A DNA stretch of 16,933 nt from an uncultured bacterium (GTDB lineage: Bacteria; Bacteroidota; Bacteroidia; Bacteroidales; Paludibacteraceae): assembly GCA_946183755.1 (NCBI GenBank), contig CAMHCZ010000019.1, positions 1 through 16,933 of the forward strand, read 5' to 3'. Below are positions 1 through 5,191 of the stretch, piece after piece. The notes under the pieces are model-generated. The model was given only the letters and a program-made list of their open reading frames with translations, ran no database searches and was not told the origin of the DNA. How positions within the stretch are numbered: the first letter of the stretch is position 1; each line of letters begins with the position of its first letter. The translations under genes were made by a program, and so were the position numbers.

Positions 1-1
1 A

Positions 2-1054
2 GGTGGTATCGTTGTGACTAATGGTGTGTATGTTGTAAATAGTGGTAGTTTGGCTGAGAGTATCGATGGTAGTCTGACCTACATTGATTATACAACTGGT
101 GTATTGACAGCGGATATCTATAGGGAAAAGAATGGCAAGAGTCTGGAATTAACTCCTAACGATGTGATGGTGTATGGTCAGAAGGTGTATGTCGTAGGTT
201 CTGACGAGAATACAATCTTTGTGCTGGATTCCCGAAACAATAAAGAGCTCAAACAGGTGAGCACTACTGAATTGCTGGGCGACGCAGAAGGAGCTTCGCC
301 TCGCCGTATTGTTGCTTATGGAGATAAGGTGTATTTCACCACATACGGAGGCTATGTAGCAGCCATTGACACGATAAACTTCGCCTTAGTGCAAAGCTAT
401 AAGGTTGGTTCATATCCGGAAGGGCTGGCTTTGGGCGTCACATATGGCAGCACGCCCGCGCTCAAACTCTATGTGGCTAATAGTGATCAGGGGATGGGTA
501 ATGCTTCTGTTTCATGTATTGATATAGAGAGCAGCAATGTTACAGAAATCAAGAACGACAAAATCAAGAATCCTCAAGAGATTGCTGTCGCTGAAACAGG
601 AGTGCTCTATGTGCTTGACCATGGTTATTATGACGAGGACTACAATCAGAGAGATGCCGGTGTTTATATGATTAATGGTGGTTTTTCAAGCCTGGTGCTT
701 CCTGGTGCTACAGGTATGGCAACCGCAGGTTATAACATCTATACCTATAACGATCCTCGGGGCGGTTCTGGCGCGACATTCAGTGTTTATAATATCCCTT
801 ATGGCTGTGCAACGACATTGAATTTGAAGGGTGATTCTGAACATAAACTGATTAGTCCGTGCGCCATCTCTGTTGATGTGAACACAGGGTATATCTATAT
901 CGCTTCTCGTCAGTTAGACCCTGATACAGGAGAACCCAGCCATACGATGCCGGGCTTCGTTAATGTCTATGACAACACTGGTCAATTCATAGAGTCCTTC
1001 AATGCAGGTGTAGAGCCTCATAAGATTGATTTTGTTCACGGATTGCTAAAATAG
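2..1054 (+). CDS. YncE/DUF5074-like beta-propeller surface protein, C-terminal part
   Basis: The reading frame is open to the left edge of the window, so the N-terminus, and any signal peptide or lipobox, is missing; a GTG at base 14 is only an internal codon. The 350 or so visible residues consist of repeated blade-like units with the pattern G-x-(K/x)-(L/V/I)-Y-V followed about ten residues later by a (V/I)-x-x-(I/L)-D strand: VYVVNSGS, KVYVVGSDENTIFVLD, KVYFTTYGGYVAAID, LYVANSD, LYVLDHG, YIYIASR. This pattern is typical of YncE-like and DUF5074 seven-bladed propellers, which in Bacteroidetes are usually cell-surface lipoproteins near TonB-dependent receptors. The chain ends with a closing strand (NVYDNTGQFIESF) soon before the stop, as expected if the last blade completes the propeller. 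Ligand and partners are not visible here. The family call is from repeat pattern, not an alignment. Confidence 0.75.
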   Translation, partial: GGIVVTNGVYVVNSGSLAESIDGSLTYIDYTTGVLTADIYREKNGKSLELTPNDVMVYGQKVYVVGSDENTIFVLDSRNNKELKQVSTTELLGDAEGASPRRIVAYGDKVYFTTYGGYVAAIDTINFALVQSYKVGSYPEGLALGVTYGSTPALKLYVANSDQGMGNASVSCIDIESSNVTEIKNDKIKNPQEIAVAETGVLYVLDHGYYDEDYNQRDAGVYMINGGFSSLVLPGATGMATAGYNIYTYNDPRGGSGATFSVYNIPYGCATTLNLKGDSEHKLISPCAISVDVNTGYIYIASRQLDPDTGEPSHTMPGFVNVYDNTGQFIESFNAGVEPHKIDFVHGLLK

Positions 1055-1070
1055 TATATGAATGAGATCG

Positions 1071-1091
1071 GTATGCGGCGAAAACGCATAC
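1071..1091 (+). other. Perfect 7-bp RNA hairpin after the propeller gene
   Basis: GTATGCG (1071-1077), a 7-base loop rich in A, then CGCATAC (1085-1091). It lies 16 bases after the stop codon and has no T-run behind it. It is not itself a terminator; it may protect the 3' end of the message. The true terminator is about 50 bases further on. Confidence 0.4.
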
Positions 1092-1137
1092 ATCATCAAG
1101 ACAACTTGTTGAAATAGTTTCTCCATAGAAAAATAGG

Positions 1138-1168
1138 AAAGGCGGTTCGTTTTTGAATCGCTTTTTTG
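1138..1168 (+). terminator. Rho-independent terminator of the propeller gene
   Basis: Stem GCGGTTC (1142-1148) and GAATCGC (1155-1161) with one G-U pair, loop of six bases, flanked by an A-run on the left and followed by six T's (1162-1167). The end of the T-run doubles as the likely -33 element of the next promoter. Confidence 0.8.
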
Positions 1169-1197
1169 TTGACAAAACAATATGTAAACTATCTTTG
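1165..1197 (+). promoter_or_regulatory. Bacteroidetes-type promoter for the DUF3592-like gene
   Basis: TTTG at 1165-1168, 21 bases of spacing, then TATCTTTG at 1190-1197, a full match to the TAnnTTTG -7 consensus. Transcription would begin near 1203-1206. An in-frame ATG at 1166 would lie before this point, so it cannot be the start; the ATG at 1241 is favoured. Confidence 0.75.
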
Positions 1198-1240
1198 CAT
1201 CGGACTGTTTTGTTTCCATAGTCTTATAATACGTCTTATT

Positions 1241-1831
1241 ATGAGTGCAAAACGAAAACGCAAAAAAGGAAAGACTAAAGCGGCTGCCTTGCCTCGGAAA
1301 CGCGTTCAGGATGTTCCTGAGTACTTTGCCATACCCAGCAAAAAGGACTTTGAAGACGCTGACATTGAATTTGCGCAGGCGAAAGCAGAACGTTTGGCGG
1401 AAAGAAGCAGGTCTATTAGAAGAGCCTTTGTGGCTGTATTTGTCCTATGCGTCATTGCTTTTGCCTGGATGCGGATAGATTCCATACCGTATGTGGAGAC
1501 TCCTGCTACAATTGTTCATTATAGCGACGACGTGCGTGTTACTCCGATGTATATGGCTAATGAATTCGGGCCGCACTGGTTTTTTTCCCGAACCGAGAAT
1601 CGACATGCTGTTGTGAAATACTATTTCGAAGGCACGGAGTATGAGCGCGACATAAAACTGTTTTCCGCGCCAGACGGCATGCAGACTGTTGTTTACTGCA
1701 ACCAGAACAACCCATGGGATTGCCGTGCCACAAAAGTCAGAAACTATTATGTCGAACTATTCCTGATTCTGATTTTCGCCATTTATGTGGTGATTCTGGC
1801 ATGGGCATTTGTGCCTCGTCTTATAAGGTAG
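1241..1831 (+). CDS. DUF3592-like two-helix membrane protein
   Basis: A 196-residue protein. The N-terminus is strongly basic (MSAKRKRKKGK...), about 60 residues that should be cytoplasmic. A first membrane helix covers residues 61-77, then about 90 residues outside the membrane, then a second helix at 171-192 ending in a short basic tail. The outer segment has the DUF3592 pattern: a strand with V-x-Y-x-F-x-G (HAVVKYYFEGTEY, 122-134) followed by V-x-Y-x-x-x-N-P (VVYCNQNNP, 150-158), which in that family is the 'vyYdP.nP' signature. Cys153 and Cys161 could form a disulfide. No function is established for DUF3592. The start at 1241 is chosen because a clear promoter ends just upstream; a longer 221-residue frame from 1166 is rejected for that reason. 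It appears to be a single-gene unit between two terminators. Confidence 0.7.
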   Translation: MSAKRKRKKGKTKAAALPRKRVQDVPEYFAIPSKKDFEDADIEFAQAKAERLAERSRSIRRAFVAVFVLCVIAFAWMRIDSIPYVETPATIVHYSDDVRVTPMYMANEFGPHWFFSRTENRHAVVKYYFEGTEYERDIKLFSAPDGMQTVVYCNQNNPWDCRATKVRNYYVELFLILIFAIYVVILAWAFVPRLIR

Positions 1832-1882
1832 CGGGCTTGCCCCAGCCTCTATTCCCTGCCGGCATAGAGAGCGAAAGGATGT

Positions 1883-1908
1883 AAAACCGTCAGGAGTGGC
1901 GGATTTTT
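1883..1908 (+). terminator. Probable terminator of the DUF3592-like gene
   Basis: AAAA-CCGTC (1883-1891), loop of six, GGCGG (1898-1902, one G-U pair), then A and five T's to 1908. The stem is short but the T-run is well placed, 52 bases after the stop codon. Confidence 0.55.
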
Positions 1909-1925
1909 GTCTGTTCGCTGAGTAT

Positions 1926-1955
1926 TCGGCACTTCGGCTCCGCTCAAGTGGCCGA
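1926..1955. repeat. Dispersed hairpin repeat, copy 1 (core CACTTCGGCTCCGCTCA)
   Basis: TCGGCACTT and AAGTGGCCGA pair with one bulged base around a GC-rich loop. An 18-base stretch (1929-1946) recurs exactly at 3049-3066, and a broken inverted copy lies at 2981-3009. It sits between the two convergent genes. Confidence 0.6.
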
Positions 1956-1961
1956 TGAAGA

Positions 1962-1995
1962 AAACAAAAAATCCCGGCTCGTTTGAGTCGGGATT
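1962..1995 (-). terminator. Terminator of the minus-strand lipoprotein gene
   Basis: An 11-bp stem, AATCCCGGCTC (1970-1980) with GAGTCGGGATT (1985-1995), one G-U pair and a 4-base loop. Read on the minus strand it is followed by a T-rich tract (TTTTTTGTTTT). It is nearly identical to the terminator after rpsO at 3301-3337. It may also stop plus-strand readthrough. Confidence 0.85.
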
Positions 1996-2017
1996 TCTGT
2001 TTGTATTTTCTGTTTTT

Positions 2018-2839
2018 TTATTTGAAGCAGATAGGGCGGACTGGTGTGCCTATATGGCGATAATATTGGGTCGGTCCAACTTTGTCCTCTGAGATAGTAA
2101 TACCTCGTTGGCGGCTTGAGTTCTCTGGGTAAAGAGATGATGTCATGTAGCGGCATTCCGCTCCTGAATATCTGATTTTTCCTTCGGCCTTAAAACCAGC
2201 CAATGGAAGGAAAATATGTGGATCCTCGATGGAGTATGAATCCAAAGGTGTCTCCCCCTTGACTACTACGACACCTTTGTCGGCAGTTTGCTTAACCTTG
2301 TAAACGATATATCCAGCAATCATCGAGTTGTTGTAATTGTTTGTGTAAACCCAATAGCATTCATTGATGATTTCTTGACGCATCGTAGCGTTTGGAGTAA
2401 CCCAGCTGCCTCCCCACTGTATGTGTGCCGCGTCGTCAGTGAGGTCAAGTGATATTTTGTTGTCGATTAATCCGTCTTTGCCGTGCTTGTCGTCAGCGCA
2501 GTATTTCTCTATAGCAAGAGAGTCCTTTCCGTATTTGTAGTCACTCCATGTGTATCCTGACTTTGTTGAAGTCTCTCCCCAAGCGTAGTAGTCGCCGTAT
2601 GACTGAGGAAGTGCGCCGCCGATGTTTGTCGTAGCCCAAAGTGCGCCAGAAGGCAGTCCCAGATCAACGTAGTTGTGACCGTTTTCGTTGCCTGAAGAAG
2701 TGAATATTTGCGGACCAGCAGGTGTGGTGTTGTTGACTGGCTGGTTGTTTCCGCCGTTGTTAGAGTCCTTGTCGTCATCGCCGCAAGAAGCGAAAGCCAC
2801 GAAGCACAGCGACATAAGTAGAATTGCTTTGTTTTTCAT
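2018..2839 (-). CDS. Surface lipoprotein with a FISUMP-like domain
   Basis: A 273-residue protein. Residues 1-18 are a lipoprotein signal peptide ending FAS, with Cys19 as the lipidated residue. Next comes GDDDKDSNN, an acidic stretch matching the Bacteroidetes lipoprotein export signal, so the protein is probably displayed on the outer face of the outer membrane. A low-complexity Asn/Pro linker runs to about residue 52. The domain from 54 to the end follows the Bacteroidetes version of the Fibrobacter succinogenes major paralogous (FISUMP) fold: YVDLGLPSGALWAT (57-70), YGDYYAWGET (81-90), DDAAHIQWGGSW (135-146), IFLPLAGF (209-216) and the closing TPVRPI (265-270). Members of this family occur in many copies per genome and have no established function; roles in adhesion or glycan binding are guesses. 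It has its own promoter and terminator, so it is a single-gene unit. Confidence 0.8.
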   Translation of the reverse strand: MKNKAILLMSLCFVAFASCGDDDKDSNNGGNNQPVNNTTPAGPQIFTSSGNENGHNYVDLGLPSGALWATTNIGGALPQSYGDYYAWGETSTKSGYTWSDYKYGKDSLAIEKYCADDKHGKDGLIDNKISLDLTDDAAHIQWGGSWVTPNATMRQEIINECYWVYTNNYNNSMIAGYIVYKVKQTADKGVVVVKGETPLDSYSIEDPHIFLPLAGFKAEGKIRYSGAECRYMTSSLYPENSSRQRGITISEDKVGPTQYYRHIGTPVRPICFK

Positions 2840-2878
2840 TTTTGTATATTATGTAGGTTGGTTTGTCTATTGAGTGTG

Positions 2879-2886
2879 CAAATATA
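2879..2886 (-). promoter_or_regulatory. -7 element for the lipoprotein gene
   Basis: On the minus strand this reads TATATTTG, matching TAnnTTTG, about 40 bases before the start codon. No clear TTTG is present at the usual distance upstream. Confidence 0.5.
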
Positions 2887-2980
2887 ATAAAAGCATATAT
2901 ATGCGAAAGAAAGTGAACGGTTTTTTTTTTTTTGAAAAAGAAACTATTTGGTGCGTTCTCCGGTTGCTTTCTTCTGCTTG

Positions 2981-3080
2981 CTGAGCGTGGCCGAACCAAG
3001 CCGAAGTGCCGAAGTATTAGACCTTCTTTTTTTTTACAGAAAAATTCCGCACTTCGGCTCCGCTCAGTGACCGGGATTTT
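2981..3080. repeat. Inverted pair of dispersed hairpin repeats (copies 2 and 3)
   Basis: The right copy (3049-3066) is an exact 18-base match to the repeat at 1929-1946. The left copy is inverted and interrupted: CTGAGCG (2981-2987) and GCCGAAGTGC (3000-3009), separated by about 12 bases. A T-rich spacer lies between them. The right copy is framed by AAAAAT and ATTTTT, so it could also act as a terminator. Confidence 0.55.
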
Positions 3081-3118
3081 TCAAGATTGTACGTTGTGTA
3101 AAATGATTTTTAATGGTA

Positions 3119-3200
3119 GTCCCGGAGGGACGGAATATCCATAGGCAGGGGCGTTAGCCCCTGAAAAAAGCGTTAATTCAAAACAGAACCCTGGCGGGGT
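3119..3200. repeat. Multi-hairpin intergenic element
   Basis: Three short palindromes in a row: GTCCC-GGA-GGGAC (3119-3131), CAGGGGC-GTTA-GCCCCTG (3146-3163) and ACCC-tggcg-GGGT (3188-3200). The arrangement resembles the 'cccggaggg ... ggggc-gcccc' intergenic repeats seen in many Bacteroidetes genomes (from memory). No coding potential is seen. Confidence 0.5.
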
Positions 3201-3257
3201 GAAACGTTTTTTCGTGTGTTTTTCTTTGGGTATGGGAAATAAATGATTGGGTATGCT

Positions 3258-3285
3258 GTAGGGGAGAATAATTATTCGCCCCTAC
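3258..3285. repeat. 12-bp palindromic repeat of the GTAGGGGCGAAT type
   Basis: GTAGGGGAGAAT (3258-3269), loop AATT, ATTCGCCCCTAC (3274-3285); eleven of twelve positions pair, with one A-G mismatch. The sequence resembles a widespread intergenic palindrome family found in many gut bacteria (from memory). Confidence 0.55.
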
Positions 3286-3300
3286 TTGTAGCCATGTAAG

Positions 3301-3337
3301 AAAACAAAAAAATCCCGGCTCGTAGTGAGTCGGGATT
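3301..3337 (-). terminator. Terminator of rpsO
   Basis: Stem AATCCCGGCTC (3311-3321) and GAGTCGGGATT (3327-3337) with one G-U pair and a 5-base loop. On the minus strand a run of T's (TTTTTTTGTTTT) follows. It lies 23 bases beyond the rpsO stop codon and is a near copy of the terminator at 1962-1995. Confidence 0.85.
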
Positions 3338-3360
3338 CGTTTCTTTAGAAGAGAGAAAGA

Positions 3361-3630
3361 TTACTTTCTCAGTCCAAGAGCCTTGATGAGTGCACGGTAG
3401 CGCTCGATGTCCTGCTCCTTAAGGTAAGAGAGCAAGCGACGACGCTTACCAACCAAGATACCAAGTGCTCTTGATGTTGTATGATCCTTGTGATTTGACT
3501 TGAGGTGCTCAGTCAAATGGCTAATACGGTATGAAAATAATGCCACCTGGCTTTCTACAGAACCAGTGTCAGTATTAGACTTTCCGTACTTTCCGAAGAT
3601 CTCCTTCTTCTTTTCTGAATCTAAGTACAT
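3361..3630 (-). CDS. rpsO: 30S ribosomal protein S15
   Basis: An 89-residue protein, the usual length of bacterial S15. S15 binds the central domain of 16S rRNA early in assembly of the 30S platform and later contributes to a bridge with the 50S subunit. The family signature is clear: GSVESQVALFSYRI (residues 23-36), then LTEHLKSNHKDHTTSR (39-54), which includes the conserved His and Asp residues that contact rRNA, then GKRRRLLSYLK (61-71). The start ATG at 3630 lies about 30 bases after the predicted transcription start. The gene has a consensus promoter and its own terminator, so it is transcribed alone. In E. coli rpsO is next to pnp; that partner is absent here, as is common in Bacteroidales. 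Confidence 0.97.
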   Translation of the reverse strand: MYLDSEKKKEIFGKYGKSNTDTGSVESQVALFSYRISHLTEHLKSNHKDHTTSRALGILVGKRRRLLSYLKEQDIERYRALIKALGLRK

Positions 3631-3668
3631 AATAAATTTGAATTAAAAATGATTTTGAAAAGTGGGTG

Positions 3669-3699
3669 CAAAGATAATGTAAAATTCCATTCTTGCAAA
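3669..3699 (-). promoter_or_regulatory. Consensus promoter of rpsO
   Basis: Read on the minus strand: TTTG (3699-3696), exactly 19 bases, then TATCTTTG (3676-3669). This is the best promoter match in the window and fits a strongly expressed ribosomal gene. The leader would be about 30 bases long. Confidence 0.85.
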
Positions 3700-3739
3700 A
3701 CAGAGTTTGAAATATGCGGACATAATGCCGAAAAAAGCG

Positions 3740-3747
3740 TATATTTG
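3740..3747 (+). promoter_or_regulatory. -7 element for the phenylacetate-CoA ligase gene
   Basis: TATATTTG, matching TAnnTTTG, 29 bases before the start codon. The nearest upstream TTTG (3706-3709) is 30 bases away, too far for a normal -33 element, so this promoter may be weaker or need an activator. Confidence 0.5.
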
Positions 3748-3776
3748 AACGTCAATCAACCCTTAAATAGAATATT

Positions 3777-5093
3777 ATGACAGAAAAATCCGAGTTCTTC
3801 AATCCCGAATTGGAGACTATGGACAGAGAGCAGATAGAGAAACTGCAACTCGAGAGACTCAAGACAACAGTAGAACACTGCATGCACTCGGCTTTCTACA
3901 AGCAGAGATTCAAAGAAGCAGGTTTGGAGCCAGGCGACATCCGGTCGCTTGACGATATAAGAAAAATTCCTTTCACCACGAAGCAGGACTTGCGCGACAC
4001 ATATCCGTTCGGCATGGCGTCTGTGCCGCTCAGCCAGTGCGTGCGTCTGCATTCGTCGAGTGGCACGACAGGCAATCCGACAGTCATACTTCACACGCAG
4101 AAGGACCTTGACGAATGGGCTAACGCTGTGGCTCGCTGCCTTTGGATGGTGGGCTGCCGTCCTGACGACGTATTCCAGAACACTTCGGGCTACGGAATGT
4201 TCACGGGCGGACTCGGATTCCAGTACGGAGCGGAAAGGCTCGGCATGCTCACAGTGCCAGCCGCAGCCGGCAACACAAGACGTCAGCTGAAGTTCTTTAC
4301 CGACTTCGGCACGACCGTGGTCCACGCCATACCAAGCTACGCCACGAGAATCTACGAGGTGATGCAGCAGGAAGGCATAGACCCACGCCGCGACACCAAG
4401 CTGCGCACGCTGGTCATCGGCGCCGAGCCGCACAGCGAGGAGCAGCGCCGCAGAATACAGGACATGCTTGGTGTGAAGGCTTATAACTCGTTCGGCATGA
4501 GCGAGATGTGCGGTCCGGGTGTGGCGTTCGAGTGCAGGGAGCAGAACGGCATGCACATCTGGGAGGATTACTACATTGTGGAAATCGTTGACCCAAAGAC
4601 TTTGGAACCAGTGCCAGACGGCGAGATAGGCGAGCTTGTGCTGACTACGATAAACCGTGAGGCGATGCCGCTGCTGCGTTACCGCACACGCGACCTGACG
4701 AGAATAATCCCAGGCGAGTGTCCATGCGGCCGTCACCACAAGAGAATCGACAGAATGAAGGGCCGTTCGGACGACATGATCGTGCTGCGCGGCGTGAACA
4801 TATTCCCTATCCAGGTGGAGCAGGTGCTCATGAGATATAAGGAACTGGGCAGCAATTACCTTATAACACTGAAGACCGACGAGGTGAACGACTCGATGAC
4901 GGTGGAAGTGGAGCTGGCGCAGTCTTACACAGGCGGACATGATGCCCAGAAGGCATTGATAAAGAGCATCACCAGCCGTCTGCACGACGAGATACTCATC
5001 ACACCGCTTGTCAGACTGCTGCAGCCGGGCTCGCTGGCTCAGAGCGAGGGCAAGGCTGTCAGAGTGAAGGATTTGAGAAACGTGTTCAAATAA
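3777..5093 (+). CDS. paaK: Phenylacetate-CoA ligase
   Basis: A 438-residue adenylate-forming enzyme of usual PaaK length. It joins phenylacetate or a related aryl acid to coenzyme A using ATP, through an acyl-adenylate. Motifs in order: phosphate-binding loop SSSGTTGNPT (93-102); YNSFGMSE (236-243), the A5 motif; YRTRD (302-306), the A7 motif with the ATP-ribose Asp; GRSDDMIVLRGVNIFP (329-344), the A8 hinge; and a C-terminal lid domain with the likely catalytic Lys426 in SEGKAVRV. CPCG at 316-319 matches the metal-ligand-like Cys pair often seen in this family. In gut Bacteroidales the enzyme is commonly linked to indolepyruvate oxidoreductase genes and amino acid use or synthesis; no such genes are next to it here, so the natural substrate is uncertain. 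The ATG at 3777 fits the family N-terminus and follows a -7 element. Confidence 0.92.
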   Translation: MTEKSEFFNPELETMDREQIEKLQLERLKTTVEHCMHSAFYKQRFKEAGLEPGDIRSLDDIRKIPFTTKQDLRDTYPFGMASVPLSQCVRLHSSSGTTGNPTVILHTQKDLDEWANAVARCLWMVGCRPDDVFQNTSGYGMFTGGLGFQYGAERLGMLTVPAAAGNTRRQLKFFTDFGTTVVHAIPSYATRIYEVMQQEGIDPRRDTKLRTLVIGAEPHSEEQRRRIQDMLGVKAYNSFGMSEMCGPGVAFECREQNGMHIWEDYYIVEIVDPKTLEPVPDGEIGELVLTTINREAMPLLRYRTRDLTRIIPGECPCGRHHKRIDRMKGRSDDMIVLRGVNIFPIQVEQVLMRYKELGSNYLITLKTDEVNDSMTVEVELAQSYTGGHDAQKALIKSITSRLHDEILITPLVRLLQPGSLAQSEGKAVRVKDLRNVFK

Positions 5094-5137
5094 CACGCTG
5101 TCTTGTCGCAATATAATTAAGGTATAGGATTTTGTCT

Positions 5138-5145
5138 TATCTTTG
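5138..5145 (+). promoter_or_regulatory. -7 element for glyS
   Basis: TATCTTTG, a full match to TAnnTTTG, 46 bases before the glyS start codon. No clear TTTG lies 19-21 bases upstream. A short hairpin (CGTGTT/AACACG, 5081-5097) spans the stop codon of the gene before it but lacks a T-run, so some readthrough from that gene is possible. Confidence 0.6.
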
Positions 5146-5191
5146 TGCCTTGATTTTTTAATAAGGCAACAGAAATATAAACATAACAACT

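Larger units (their letters stand above)
2840..3360. other. Gene-free 520-base region rich in hairpin repeats
   Basis: No credible gene is present on either strand. The region holds, in order: the lipoprotein promoter; a run of 13 T's (2921-2933); an inverted pair of GCACTTCGGC-type repeats (2981-3009 and 3049-3066); hairpins at 3119-3131, 3146-3163 and 3188-3200; a long hairpin at 3258-3285; and the rpsO terminator. Short open frames across it run through these repeats and lack protein-like composition. Confidence 0.7.

Noticed and set aside
1166..1240. Upstream start that would add 25 residues to the DUF3592-like protein
   Set aside because: A consensus promoter with -7 element at 1190-1197 implies transcription starts after 1200, so the ATG at 1166 would not be in the message.
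2921..2933. Run of 13 T's as a possible phase-variation tract
   Set aside because: It lies outside any gene and upstream of the likely lipoprotein promoter, so slippage would not alter a reading frame; an effect on promoter spacing is not supported by a recognisable -33 element.
2932..3144. A 70-codon plus-strand frame in the gene-free region
   Set aside because: It begins at a TTG in a poly-T/A stretch, crosses the hairpin repeats, and has no promoter or family features.
3119..3200. Small RNA gene built from the three hairpins
   Set aside because: No promoter-like element precedes it and no terminator T-run follows the set closely; the resemblance to dispersed intergenic repeats is the simpler reading.
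2840..3360. Possible CRISPR array or tRNA gene
   Set aside because: The repeats are few, differ from one another and are not evenly spaced; no cloverleaf with acceptor stem and T-loop signature was found.
3756..5189. A 477-codon open frame antisense to the phenylacetate-CoA ligase gene
   Set aside because: It mirrors a well-recognised gene, has a protein composition rich in His, Leu and Cys with no recognisable motif, and arises from codon bias in the real gene. Similar long antisense frames lie over glyS, glf, the fusion gene, ugd, gmd, fcl and the PorP-family gene.
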